A stretch of DNA of 64,000 nt from Myxococcaceae bacterium. Its GTDB lineage: Bacteria; Myxococcota; Myxococcia; Myxococcales; Myxococcaceae. Below are positions 57,221 through 64,000 of the stretch, piece after piece. The notes beneath the pieces are model-generated. The model did no database searches. It saw only the letters and a program-made list of their open reading frames with translations, and was not told the DNA's origin. A program made the position numbers and the translations under genes. The stretch covers positions 1 to 64,000 of the forward strand of contig JADGRA010000079.1 in the NCBI GenBank assembly GCA_017881265.1, written 5' to 3'. How positions within the stretch are numbered: position 1 is the first letter of the stretch; each line of letters begins with the position of its first letter.

Positions 57221-58421
57221 TGTCCGTACCGAGAATCTCAAAGGCGACGTGCGGGCGTCGGAGCTAAGACGCCTGCATCGCGCACGGAGTTCGCGAACGC
57301 GGTGAGCCTCGGTGTCGCCGAAGGCAACAGATGACCCGCGCCAGCGAACATTCGAGGCCGATGGCCTATCTCCACGCGTCGAACACGCGTCGAGCCCCAG
57401 GCTCGACCTCGTAGGCTGCGTGCGGCTTGGAATACGCCGCTCGACAGTAGCGGTGATGCAGTCCGCCAAGCACGTCGCGCGAACTGACGGTCCCGGCACA
57501 GGGCGGTTCGACGGCGCGCCCCTCAGGCGCTCGCCAGTGGAAGATGCGTTCTATCGCGCAGATAGTACGCGACGTACTCTCGCACACGCCCATCGCCCTG
57601 ATGGTGCCGGTGACGGCGTGGCCGTAGATGCCGTCCCTGTCTCGGTGAAGGAACCGGTGCGCTGTCGAATGGAAAGGCCTCGCGAAGTTGCTGGCTCGTC
57701 CAGGCCGCCGTCGGGTGGGCGGTTACCGCGACATGCCGGATTCGGCGACGGCCATGCTCGAGGATGACGAAGCCGTAGAGCAGCTGGAACGTCGCCGTCG
57801 GGATGACGAAGAAGTCCATGGCCGCAGCCTGGGACAAGTGGTTCCGCAGGAAGGTCCGCCACGTCTGGGAGGGCGGTCTCCGAGGCCGACGCGGCATGTA
57901 CTTCGCGATGGTCGACTGCGCGACGCCGAACCCGAGCTAGAGCAACTCACCGTGAATCCTCGGTGCGCCCCACGAGGGGTTGTCGGTGGCCATCTTCCGG
58001 ACGAGTGCTTGAATCGCGCCAGCGGTATGCGGTCGTCCTCCTCTGCGCGAGCGCCAGCGCCAGAAGTGTCGGAAACCCGCCCGGTGCCACGCGATGACAG
58101 GCTCCGGCTTGACGAGGCACAGCACCTCGCGCCACCGCGGCCACCGGCTCGCCAAAGCCATCCAGAACAGCTTGTCGACAACGCCGAGACTGGGCCGAGG
58201 CCGATGCCTCCGCAGGACAGCGAGTTGCTGGCGGCGTGCGACGTTCTCAAGCGCGAGCTCTTGGCCGGCGAGAACCGAGCGGAACAAGCCGAACACGGCG
58301 ACGAGGAGGGCCAGGGCCTCGACTGTGGCGCAGGAGCGGAGCGCGGTCACCGGCCGCGCTCCCCAATACCAACGTCGCAACCCCTCGAAATATGGCCCTC
58401 TTGAGGTTGTCGGTACCTACA
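57221..58421 (-). mobile_element. IS481-like insertion element, decayed (copy 1)
   Basis: Ends: TGTCCGTACCGAGAATCTC at 57221-57239 and GAGGTTGTCGGTACCTACA at 58403-58421, an inverted repeat matching at 15 of 19 positions and beginning with TGT, as IS481 elements do. Length 1201 bp with one transposase gene on the minus strand. No clear target duplication was found. Its left 320 bp and right 80 bp recur in the 570-bp element at 61453. Confidence 0.65.
57420..58380 (-). pseudogene. rve-core (IS481-like) transposase, broken
   Basis: The N-terminal part reads LENVARRQQLAVLRR..PSLGVVDKLFWMALASRWPRWREVLCLVKPEPVIAWHRAGFRHFWRWRSRRGGRP, then NPSWGAPRIHGELL. An in-frame TAG at 57939-57937 takes the place of the usual Lys before LGFGVAQSTIAKYMPRR. 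The same frame goes on through RTFLRNHLSQAAAMDFFVIPTATFQLLYGFVILEHGRRRIRHVAVTAHPTAAWTSQQLREAFPFDSAP. A frameshift then moves the reading to RFLHRDRDGIYGHAVTGTIRAMGV and later to the C-terminal GGLHHRY. At least one nonsense and one frame change, so it cannot be active. Confidence 0.8.
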
Positions 58422-58702
58422 GGGGAGGGATGGCCGAGGTGTACCTGGGGCACCCGGCTGGGGCGGGACGTCGCCATCAAGGTCGTGGGCCGAGGCCAAG
58501 TCCAAACGGACGTCCGTTCCGAGGTCCGACTCGCCGGCGGCCTTCGTCCCTTTCGAGGTTGTAGCCTCTGCGTACGACCGATGCATCGAAGGCCCCGGTC
58601 CGCTCCTCCGCGGCGTCACGGTACTGCGCGGCTTCAAGGGTCCACCCGTGTCTCTGACGCCGGGTGCTCGGGTGGGCCCTTGGGTCGCGCCTCGTTGAGC
58701 GG

Positions 58703-60763
58703 TCAAATTTTTCGGAGGTACGCGAGCAGCGCCGGAACCTCGGCGTCGGTGAAGGGACGGTCTTGCACGGGAGGTACGACGCCCGGCTGAGTGGTCAGGA
58801 GCGGCGCTGCCGGATTTTGGATCGCGACGCGCTGGAAGAACGCTTTGTAGTGATCGAGCATTTCTTCGAGCGTCGCGGCCGTGTTGTTGATGAAGTATGG
58901 CGCGGTCCGGCTGATTCCACGCAGGCTTGGGATGTCAAAGTGCTCGATGTCACCCGGGCCACCGGGTTGCGGGTAGCCGGTGAGGAGCATCCGGCCCGGA
59001 TCCGAGGTCGTGACTCGCGTGATGCAGGGAGGCTGGGGAGCCGCCCCTCCACACGCCGTTCCGCTCGGGGGGACGCCGCTGTTGGTGATCTCGTAAGTCC
59101 GCACGTTTGCCATCTGGCTCGGGCTGCATGCCGCGAACAGGAAGCGGGGGGGGGACACGGTGTCGACTGGCCGTGGGCACGTGGACGCGATGCTGTGGTA
59201 CCGGACGATGGCGGTGGGCGTGCCCTGCGTCCCCTGGAGGATGGGCGTGCTGCCGCTCGGATGGCCACCGAGGTTGCCGTGACACTGTCCGCAGGCCCGG
59301 TTGAAGACGGACTTGCCCGCCATCTCCAGCTCGTCGAGCACGGGGTCAGGATCGGGCAGGGGAACGGTGCCCGCGGCCATCGCGTCGGAGAGGAGCTGGA
59401 CGCTCGGGGAGGAGAACTGTGTGCTCTCGAAGCCCGCCACGTCGTCCAAGAAGCTCACCGGCGGGTCGACGGTGATGGACGCATGGTTGCGGAGCGCGGA
59501 GAGCGCCTGGTGCTGCAGCGTGTCGATGCGGCCGTCGAGCTGGTAGCCGCCGGTCGGGTTCGGCCCACGGGGCCATACCGGAGCGAGGCCATCGGGACCC
59601 GTGATGTTGACGTTGAGGATTGAAGGAACGGAGCGCCAGACGTCGGCGACGGTCTCGGAGGTCGGCCGGGCCGTCGGGGGACAAGGAACGGCCGACCCAC
59701 AGTCGAGCAGCTTCACGTTTGGTGGCAGCGGGATGGTAATGCGAATTAGCCCGTTCACCGTCAGGTTCGTGTAGTCGTGCGCGGCCGCGCCGTTGATGCG
59801 AAAGTCGTTGGCATCGATGGGCCGGAACAGCGGGTCGTCCTCACCTGAGCTGGTCATCTCGTTGAACCGTGCCAGGGCCGCCGCGGGAGTCAGCTGGAAG
59901 CTCTCTGAAGGGCTGTGGCAGTCGGCGCAGGAGCGCCCGTTGCCGCCTAGGCCCGCGAGGGTACGGTCGTGGAAGTTCGCCTTGCCGCGGCAGAACATGC
60001 TGTCGACAGGCGTGTGTGAGGGACCCGCGGCCACGTCGCACGAATCGATCGTGCATTCGTTGCCGTCGTCGAGCGCGATGGGTGTGTGAGTGACCGCGCC
60101 GGTGACAAGATCGCAACTGTCGGTGGTGCAGGCATTGTCGTCACTGAGGACGGGACCCGGTAGCGCGAGGTGAATCTCGGTCGCTGGAAAATGCTTGTCA
60201 CCACTCTGGACGTGAAGATGAAACGTATCCGCTGTTACGATGCGACCTGCGACGGGAAGCGGATCGGACGGGCCGTCCCAGTCGGCGTCTTCATCATCGT
60301 CCTGGGGATGAGCGCCCAACCTGCACTTCCTGAAGACGTACTGCGTCCCGCCGAAGCCGCGGTAACCGTTGCCGCGGTAGACACAGGTCGTGGAGTCGCC
60401 GCTTCCGCTCCTGAAGCTCAGTATCGCTCGGCCTCTCGCGGAGGCCCCCGCGGTCACCGAGATCTCGGAGGGGATGGCGAACGTGAGGGAACCGCCAACG
60501 AAGGTGACGTCACCGTCAGTCCAGCTCCTGGGGCGGTAGTCGCGCCGAGCTTCCAGCGAAACGCCGGCGCAGGGGGAATGGGCCTCGGGAACCAGGCCGC
60601 TGTTTTCGATGCGGCCCGATGAGACCGGCGTGGAGGCGGACCCTTGCCCGGAGCCGATGCCCCCAGACGAACCGCACGCAGACATCACGAGCAGCAGCGG
60701 GATCGCTCGAAGGATGGCACCTATTCTTTTTTTGACCTCGGTGAAGCACCTGGTGAAGCACAT
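58703..60763 (-). CDS. di-haem cytochrome c / cytochrome-c-peroxidase-like lipoprotein
   Basis: 686 residues. A lipobox (LLLVMSACGS) gives a lipid-anchored protein. Residues about 60-240 hold a beta-rich domain. Next are two tandem cysteine units of the DDxNxCTxDSCDxxxGxxxHTP kind, common in myxobacterial exported proteins. Two haem motifs follow, CADCH and CGQCH (FNRACGQCHGNLGG), with the MauG/cytochrome-c-peroxidase-like layout (DIPSLRGISRTAPYFINNTAATLEEMLDHY near the end). It is likely an outer-membrane or periplasmic oxidase or peroxidase. GGGGGT precedes the ATG at 60763. It is the only intact cargo gene of the island. Confidence 0.8.
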   Translation of the reverse strand: MCFTRCFTEVKKRIGAILRAIPLLLVMSACGSSGGIGSGQGSASTPVSSGRIENSGLVPEAHSPCAGVSLEARRDYRPRSWTDGDVTFVGGSLTFAIPSEISVTAGASARGRAILSFRSGSGDSTTCVYRGNGYRGFGGTQYVFRKCRLGAHPQDDDEDADWDGPSDPLPVAGRIVTADTFHLHVQSGDKHFPATEIHLALPGPVLSDDNACTTDSCDLVTGAVTHTPIALDDGNECTIDSCDVAAGPSHTPVDSMFCRGKANFHDRTLAGLGGNGRSCADCHSPSESFQLTPAAALARFNEMTSSGEDDPLFRPIDANDFRINGAAAHDYTNLTVNGLIRITIPLPPNVKLLDCGSAVPCPPTARPTSETVADVWRSVPSILNVNITGPDGLAPVWPRGPNPTGGYQLDGRIDTLQHQALSALRNHASITVDPPVSFLDDVAGFESTQFSSPSVQLLSDAMAAGTVPLPDPDPVLDELEMAGKSVFNRACGQCHGNLGGHPSGSTPILQGTQGTPTAIVRYHSIASTCPRPVDTVSPPRFLFAACSPSQMANVRTYEITNSGVPPSGTACGGAAPQPPCITRVTTSDPGRMLLTGYPQPGGPGDIEHFDIPSLRGISRTAPYFINNTAATLEEMLDHYKAFFQRVAIQNPAAPLLTTQPGVVPPVQDRPFTDAEVPALLAYLRKI

Positions 60764-61281
60764 GGTTACCCCCGATAGCGACTTGGTTCGGCGTGAGACC
60801 GAGCCGGATTAATGCGCTGCCCCTGCGGCGACGCGGAAACACGGAGCGCCAACAGGGGAGCACGAGCGCACCCGCGCTCTGAATTGGACGAAACATCGGG
60901 AACCCACAACGCCGATGACGAGCTGGGGCAACCCCGCCCCCTCGGCCGACCGCTTGGCCACTCACCAAGAGGTCATTTCAAGACGCCTTCCCGTCGCGCT
61001 CGTCGTCGAGTCCTCGCGACGGTCCCGGAGGGTTCCCTCCATTCGCAACGTAGGCGCCTCTATCGTCCATTTCCCAACACCGCAGAGTGAAGGCGCGCAA
61101 GTAGTTAGTATCCCGCGCGAAGTTCCCTCGTTCGGCGATGACAAGTACTCGAGTTCGGGAAGGCGGGCACTGCGCCTGATTGACGAGTTACGCCCATGCT
61201 TGGCCGATCTTCGGTGGCGGTCTCCGGCTTGCTTCTGCTCTCCCGTGCCGGCAACTTTCGCCATCCGCACCAACCACTCCT
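60764..61281. other. gene-free stretch, possible integrase trace
   Basis: No intact gene. A minus-strand frame starts with a GTG at 61285 that overlaps the stop of the HTH gene (GTGA) and reads KEWLVRMAKVAGTGEQKQAGDRHR. This has the look of a tyrosine-recombinase N-terminus, but it degenerates quickly. The call is weak. Confidence 0.3.
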
Positions 61282-61450
61282 TCACCGGGCGCCCCGCGAC
61301 GCGGCGATGAAGCTCTCAAACGCGACCGCCGGAATCCGTATGACGTTCCCGCCAAGGCGCGCGTGCACCAGTTTCCCGTCTTTCACCCAGCCGTACCGTC
61401 GCTGGCGAGATGTGCAGCTGTTCGGCGAGCTGGCCGACGGCAAAAGCCAT
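61282..61450 (-). pseudogene. excisionase-type HTH_17 gene, frameshifted
   Basis: From the ATG at 61450 the frame gives AFAVGQLAEQLHISPATVR. After a frame change near 61392 it continues WVKDGKLVHARLGGNVIRIPAVAFESFIAASRGAR and stops at 61282. Together this is a complete 56-residue HTH_17 (excisionase/MerR-like) protein. One base change restores it. It sits 2 bp from the end of the 570-bp MITE-like element, whose insertion separated it from its original upstream region. Confidence 0.65.
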
Positions 61451-61452
61451 CC

Positions 61453-62022
61453 TGTCCGTACCGAGAACCTCAAAGGCGTCGTGCGGGCGCGGACCAAAGA
61501 CGCCTGCTTCGCGCAAAGAGGTCGCGAACGCAGTGAGCCTCGGTATTGGCGACGGCAAGGGATTGCCGGCGCCAGAGAACACTCGAGGCCGATGGCCTCC
61601 AAGCGACGGAAACACGTCGAGTTTAAGGCGGCACTCCTCGTAAGCTCCGGGCGGCAGGACTACGTCGCTTGGCGGTAGTAGCGGTGATGCAGTCCGCCGA
61701 GCACGTCGCGCGAAATCACGCCCCGGGAGAGGGCGGTTCGACGGCGCGCACCTCGGGCGCAAAGGAGCCTGTCGACAACGCGGACACTGGAATGTGGCGC
61801 ATCTGGTGAGCGGAGGTTGGGTCACCCGCCGCGCTCACAGTTGGCTCCTCGAAATCGAGCTGTGTCCGATACTCAGCTCGAGGGCCTCGTAGGCCCGCGC
61901 TCCGGTTCACCTGGGTCGAGGTCCCCTGCCCTACCGAACCCGTGATGACTGGGACTGCGCTCCCCAAACCCGATGTCGCAAGCAATCGAATCGTGGCCCG
62001 CTAGAGGTTCTCGGTACGCACA
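61453..62022. mobile_element. MITE-like, internally deleted IS481-like element (copy 2)
   Basis: Ends TGTCCGTACCGAGAACCTC (61453-61471) and GAGGTTCTCGGTACGCACA (62004-62022) are inverted repeats with 18 of 19 matches. Left 315 bp match copy 1 at 57221-57537; the right 80 bp match 58340-58421. The middle of the transposase is missing, with the junction near gtcgacaacgc (61775; 58174 in copy 1). It keeps only the transposase C-terminus and would need a transposase supplied from elsewhere. Confidence 0.65.
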
Positions 62023-62156
62023 GGCTTGGCCATTCCGTCACCGGGACTGAAAATCCTCGGGTCGGTGATTCGATTCGCCGTTCGGAACTGCCTTCGCATC
62101 CCGGCCGCCGCGAGCCGTGGGCACATAGGCCTCCACTGCACACTGGTGGAAGCCAA

Positions 62157-62197
62157 ATTCAGGGTCTAGCGCCTTCGAGTCCTTTCCTGGGCACAGT
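62157..62197 (+). repeat. tRNA-Leu 3' remnant (att-like direct repeat)
   Basis: ATTCAGGGTCTAGCGCC (17 bases identical to tRNA-Leu) joins, after loss of about 16 bases of the variable arm, to TTCGAGTCCTTTCCTGGGC plus ACAGT, identical to the tRNA 3' end and the bases after it. It lies in the same orientation as the intact tRNA 5 kb away. Confidence 0.8.
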
Positions 62198-62320
62198 AAG
62201 CATCCCCTCGCGCGCGAAAGGCCGAGGGGGCCGGTGTTCAGGGGATCACCGGTAGCCGCGAACCTTGGGGTTGGAACCATTCAGCGTTGTCAGCGGCTTG
62301 GTGAAGGTCATGAACCTTGC

Positions 62321-63721
62321 CTAGAAGAATAGCGACTCAGGGCCGCGGCCGAAGACATGAGAGTAGCCCACGGCTCCTCCGAGCGAAATTATCGAACTCA
62401 GCAACGCCAGAGCAAGCAGTGTCCAGGCGAAGCGACGATCCTGCTGGCGGGCGATTTCGACCGTGGCAAGCGCGAGGAATGGCATGAATGCCACCCAGTA
62501 TCGCGGGCCCCAGCAATAGCCTGGTGAGTCTGCCCGTAGCGCGAGCAGGAGCATGTTGAGCAGGAGTGGCAGCGTAATTTGACGAAGCAACGCTTGCGAA
62601 GGATTAGCGGGCGGTTCTAGTGAAGGGCGCGCACGCACGCCGATGACGAAGAGCAGCAATGTCCACGGGACAAAAACAAAGAGACCGTGCTGATTTCCTA
62701 GCAGCGTAGCCAAGAGTGGTCCGAGCCCGTCTGCCCAGCGCCAAGGCGCCGTGCCAGCGATCAGAGGCGTTCGGGCGAGGAAGAAGTTTAGAGTACCCAG
62801 AACGATGGCAGCGAGAGCGGTCATGCCACCAATGACGGCCGCCGAGCGAAAACGCCCGCCCCAGACACGTTCGGCGCAGAAGCCGACCGCCACGACGCAG
62901 AAAGGGGGCTTGATGGCGAGCGCCACCGCGCACGCCACGCCGGCCAAGACCGAGCAGTCGGACTGCATCGCCCAGAGGCCGGCAATGACAGCGAAAGCAG
63001 CCACCGCCTCTGGGAAAAAGGAACGGCCGTAGGCCAGCATTGGACTCGCCACGCCGGTGAGCAGCGCTGCCGCGAGTGCCCACGGCCTCGGCATACCGCT
63101 TCGTCGGCCCACGAGATAAGTGAACACGCACGCGAGCCAGGCGAACAGGCTTACGACGTCGATGGCGCGCGACTCGACAGCCTCGGGCGTTAGGCTGAAT
63201 GGAAGCAGCAGTGCGGCAACGACCGCGGGAAAGGCGAACGGGTGCGATGAGACCTCGTAGACGCCTACTCCGGGTGCGAATTCGGGAAGCCGCAGGTCGA
63301 ATCCGACGCAGTCTCCCGCCATGCACGTCACCGGCCGGCTCCAATCGTACGCCTCGTGCCAGCGCGCCGCTCGATGCGTCAGGCGATCGACGAGGAAGGT
63401 GTGATGGTCGAGGTGATGACCCCGCCAAACGAGGCCCGCATCGACGCCGCCCATCCGTACGCGCCGGTAGTCATCCTCGAGGAAGAGATTCCGGTCGCGG
63501 AGAAGCGAGTTAACTACCAAGAGATAATGCGGCTCGTCACCAGCGACAACGCGAGGGACGGTTGGCACCAGCCCCACCTTCGGACGCCACTGGAGATGCG
63601 AGGTGGCCCAAAACAAGCCTGCCAGCGCCAGCAGCACGATCGCGGCAGGGACTGGGGATTCAGTCACGGACCATAGAGTTTGGTACCTCCGGGCTCTGGA
63701 CTCGATCATCTGCATCACCAT
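62321..63721 (-). CDS. multi-pass membrane protein, GT-C glycosyltransferase-like
   Basis: About 466 residues from the ATG at 63721 (other in-frame ATGs at 63715 and 63709; no clear SD). After the first membrane helix (IVLLALAGLFWATSHL) comes RVVAGDEPHYLLVVNSLLRDRNLFLEDDY. An acidic pair in the first external loop (GDEPHY) is the hallmark of GT-C enzymes such as ArnT/PMT-like mannosyl- or arabinosyltransferases. About ten more hydrophobic segments follow, with PRYWVAFMPFLAL near the end. It would move a sugar from a polyprenyl carrier to an acceptor outside the inner membrane. The acceptor is unknown. Starts 57 bp after the partial gene at the window end. Confidence 0.7.
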   Translation of the reverse strand: MVMQMIESRARRYQTLWSVTESPVPAAIVLLALAGLFWATSHLQWRPKVGLVPTVPRVVAGDEPHYLLVVNSLLRDRNLFLEDDYRRVRMGGVDAGLVWRGHHLDHHTFLVDRLTHRAARWHEAYDWSRPVTCMAGDCVGFDLRLPEFAPGVGVYEVSSHPFAFPAVVAALLLPFSLTPEAVESRAIDVVSLFAWLACVFTYLVGRRSGMPRPWALAAALLTGVASPMLAYGRSFFPEAVAAFAVIAGLWAMQSDCSVLAGVACAVALAIKPPFCVVAVGFCAERVWGGRFRSAAVIGGMTALAAIVLGTLNFFLARTPLIAGTAPWRWADGLGPLLATLLGNQHGLFVFVPWTLLLFVIGVRARPSLEPPANPSQALLRQITLPLLLNMLLLALRADSPGYCWGPRYWVAFMPFLALATVEIARQQDRRFAWTLLALALLSSIISLGGAVGYSHVFGRGPESLFF

Positions 63722-63777
63722 CAATCGCAGCGCGGCAGGTCTTGGGCATTGGCCGGCCCCTTCATTGTGCGGGCACT

Positions 63778-64000
63778 CTAGTTGTCGCCGACGAAGGTCG
63801 TCGCTAGCGTGTCCGTCACCTGACAGCCGGCGACGTTCCCTGACGCAACCACGCTTAGATGGCTGGGGGTGCCGGGGACAAGTGTTGCGGTCGCCATTGA
63901 GTAGCTGAGGACAACGGAAGAGCAGCCGAGGAAGGCGACCGGGGGGCACGAGTAATTGCCCGAGAACGTCGCCGAGTCTCCCGAGCCCGTGAGGGGGAGT
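63778..64000 (-). CDS. 3' end of an exported hypothetical protein (cut by window edge)
   Basis: The last 74 codons of a minus-strand gene are visible, ending in TAG at 63778-63780. The sequence is Ser/Thr/Val/Gly-rich beta-type (SATFSGNYSCPPVAFLGCSSVVLSYS, then SVVASGNVAGCQVTDTLATTFVGDN), with four cysteines that could pair. This is typical of the end of a surface or secreted beta-sandwich protein. Start and family cannot be seen. It probably forms one transcription unit with the GT-C-like gene 57 bp downstream. Confidence 0.55.
   Translation of the reverse strand, partial: LPLTGSGDSATFSGNYSCPPVAFLGCSSVVLSYSMATATLVPGTPSHLSVVASGNVAGCQVTDTLATTFVGDN

Larger units (their letters stand above)
57133..62197. 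mobile_element. small tRNA-Leu-bounded genomic island
   Basis: The segment is bracketed by the intact tRNA-Leu and, in direct orientation, a 3' remnant of it at 62157-62197. Content: a decayed IS481-like element, a di-haem cytochrome lipoprotein, a frameshifted excisionase-type HTH gene, and a deleted relative of the IS. This layout (tRNA, cargo, tRNA 3' repeat, remnant recombination genes) is that of an integrated element that has lost its integrase. Confidence 0.6.

Overview
The window is high-GC DNA with dense, SD-led genes. Features that point to a member of the Myxococcota (Myxococcales-like) are lipoproteins with LAGC-type lipoboxes, a DUF4388-type response regulator with TPRs, a 454-residue IscS in an isc operon with a zinc-ribbon HscB, cysteine-rich DDGN..C..DSCD repeats in an exported cytochrome, and the ruvCAB/yebC gene order. 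The genus is not resolved. This assignment is inference from gene content, not from a marker-gene comparison.

Region 1 (about 1-16.2 kb) is accessory. Gene density is lower, orientations are mixed and there are several broken genes. It holds a DUF1697 protein, a di-haem cytochrome c, a two-gene operon matching selenoneine biosynthesis (senA-senB with a 4-bp GTGA overlap), an AI-2E-type permease, a GNAT acetyltransferase, a cysteine-desulfurase-like aminotransferase with a probable homopolymer frameshift, a four-helix membrane protein, an orphan Nmad3-like nucleotide-modification protein, a MetX-like hydrolase, a secreted SnoaL-like protein, and a beta-carbonic anhydrase fused to DUF488. Three tRNA-3'-end-like scars in the same orientation (949, 5374, 8129) punctuate the first 8 kb.

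Region 2 (about 16.3-57 kb) is core-like. It carries a tyrosine/homogentisate catabolic operon (fumarylacetoacetase, maleylacetoacetate isomerase, HPPD, homogentisate dioxygenase), phosphoketolase, a PA0069-type radical SAM protein, an M13 metallopeptidase lipoprotein and serC. Next come an OmpA-like lipoprotein, a large exported three-repeat protein, a heavy-metal RND pump, a FadL-family porin, DUF1015, an XRE/DUF2083 regulator next to leucyl aminopeptidase, pyrF, a DsbA-like lipoprotein and lpxC. After these lie yebC-ruvC-ruvA-ruvB plus a conserved hypothetical, a membrane-tethered pseudo-receiver/DUF4388/TPR protein, a DsbD-type thiol transporter, and a complete iscS-iscU-iscA-hscB-hscA-fdx operon. 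The isc promoter has a perfect palindrome directly downstream of the -10. No iscR is seen.

Region 3 (57.05-62.2 kb) is a small island. An intact tRNA-Leu(CAG) is at the left end and a 3' remnant of the same tRNA lies in direct orientation at the right end. Between them are a decayed IS481-like element (about 1.2 kb), a di-haem cytochrome/peroxidase-like lipoprotein, a frameshifted excisionase-type HTH gene, and a 570-bp internally deleted, MITE-like relative of the same IS. Region 4 (62.3-64 kb) has a GT-C-like membrane protein and the 3' end of a further exported protein cut by the window edge.
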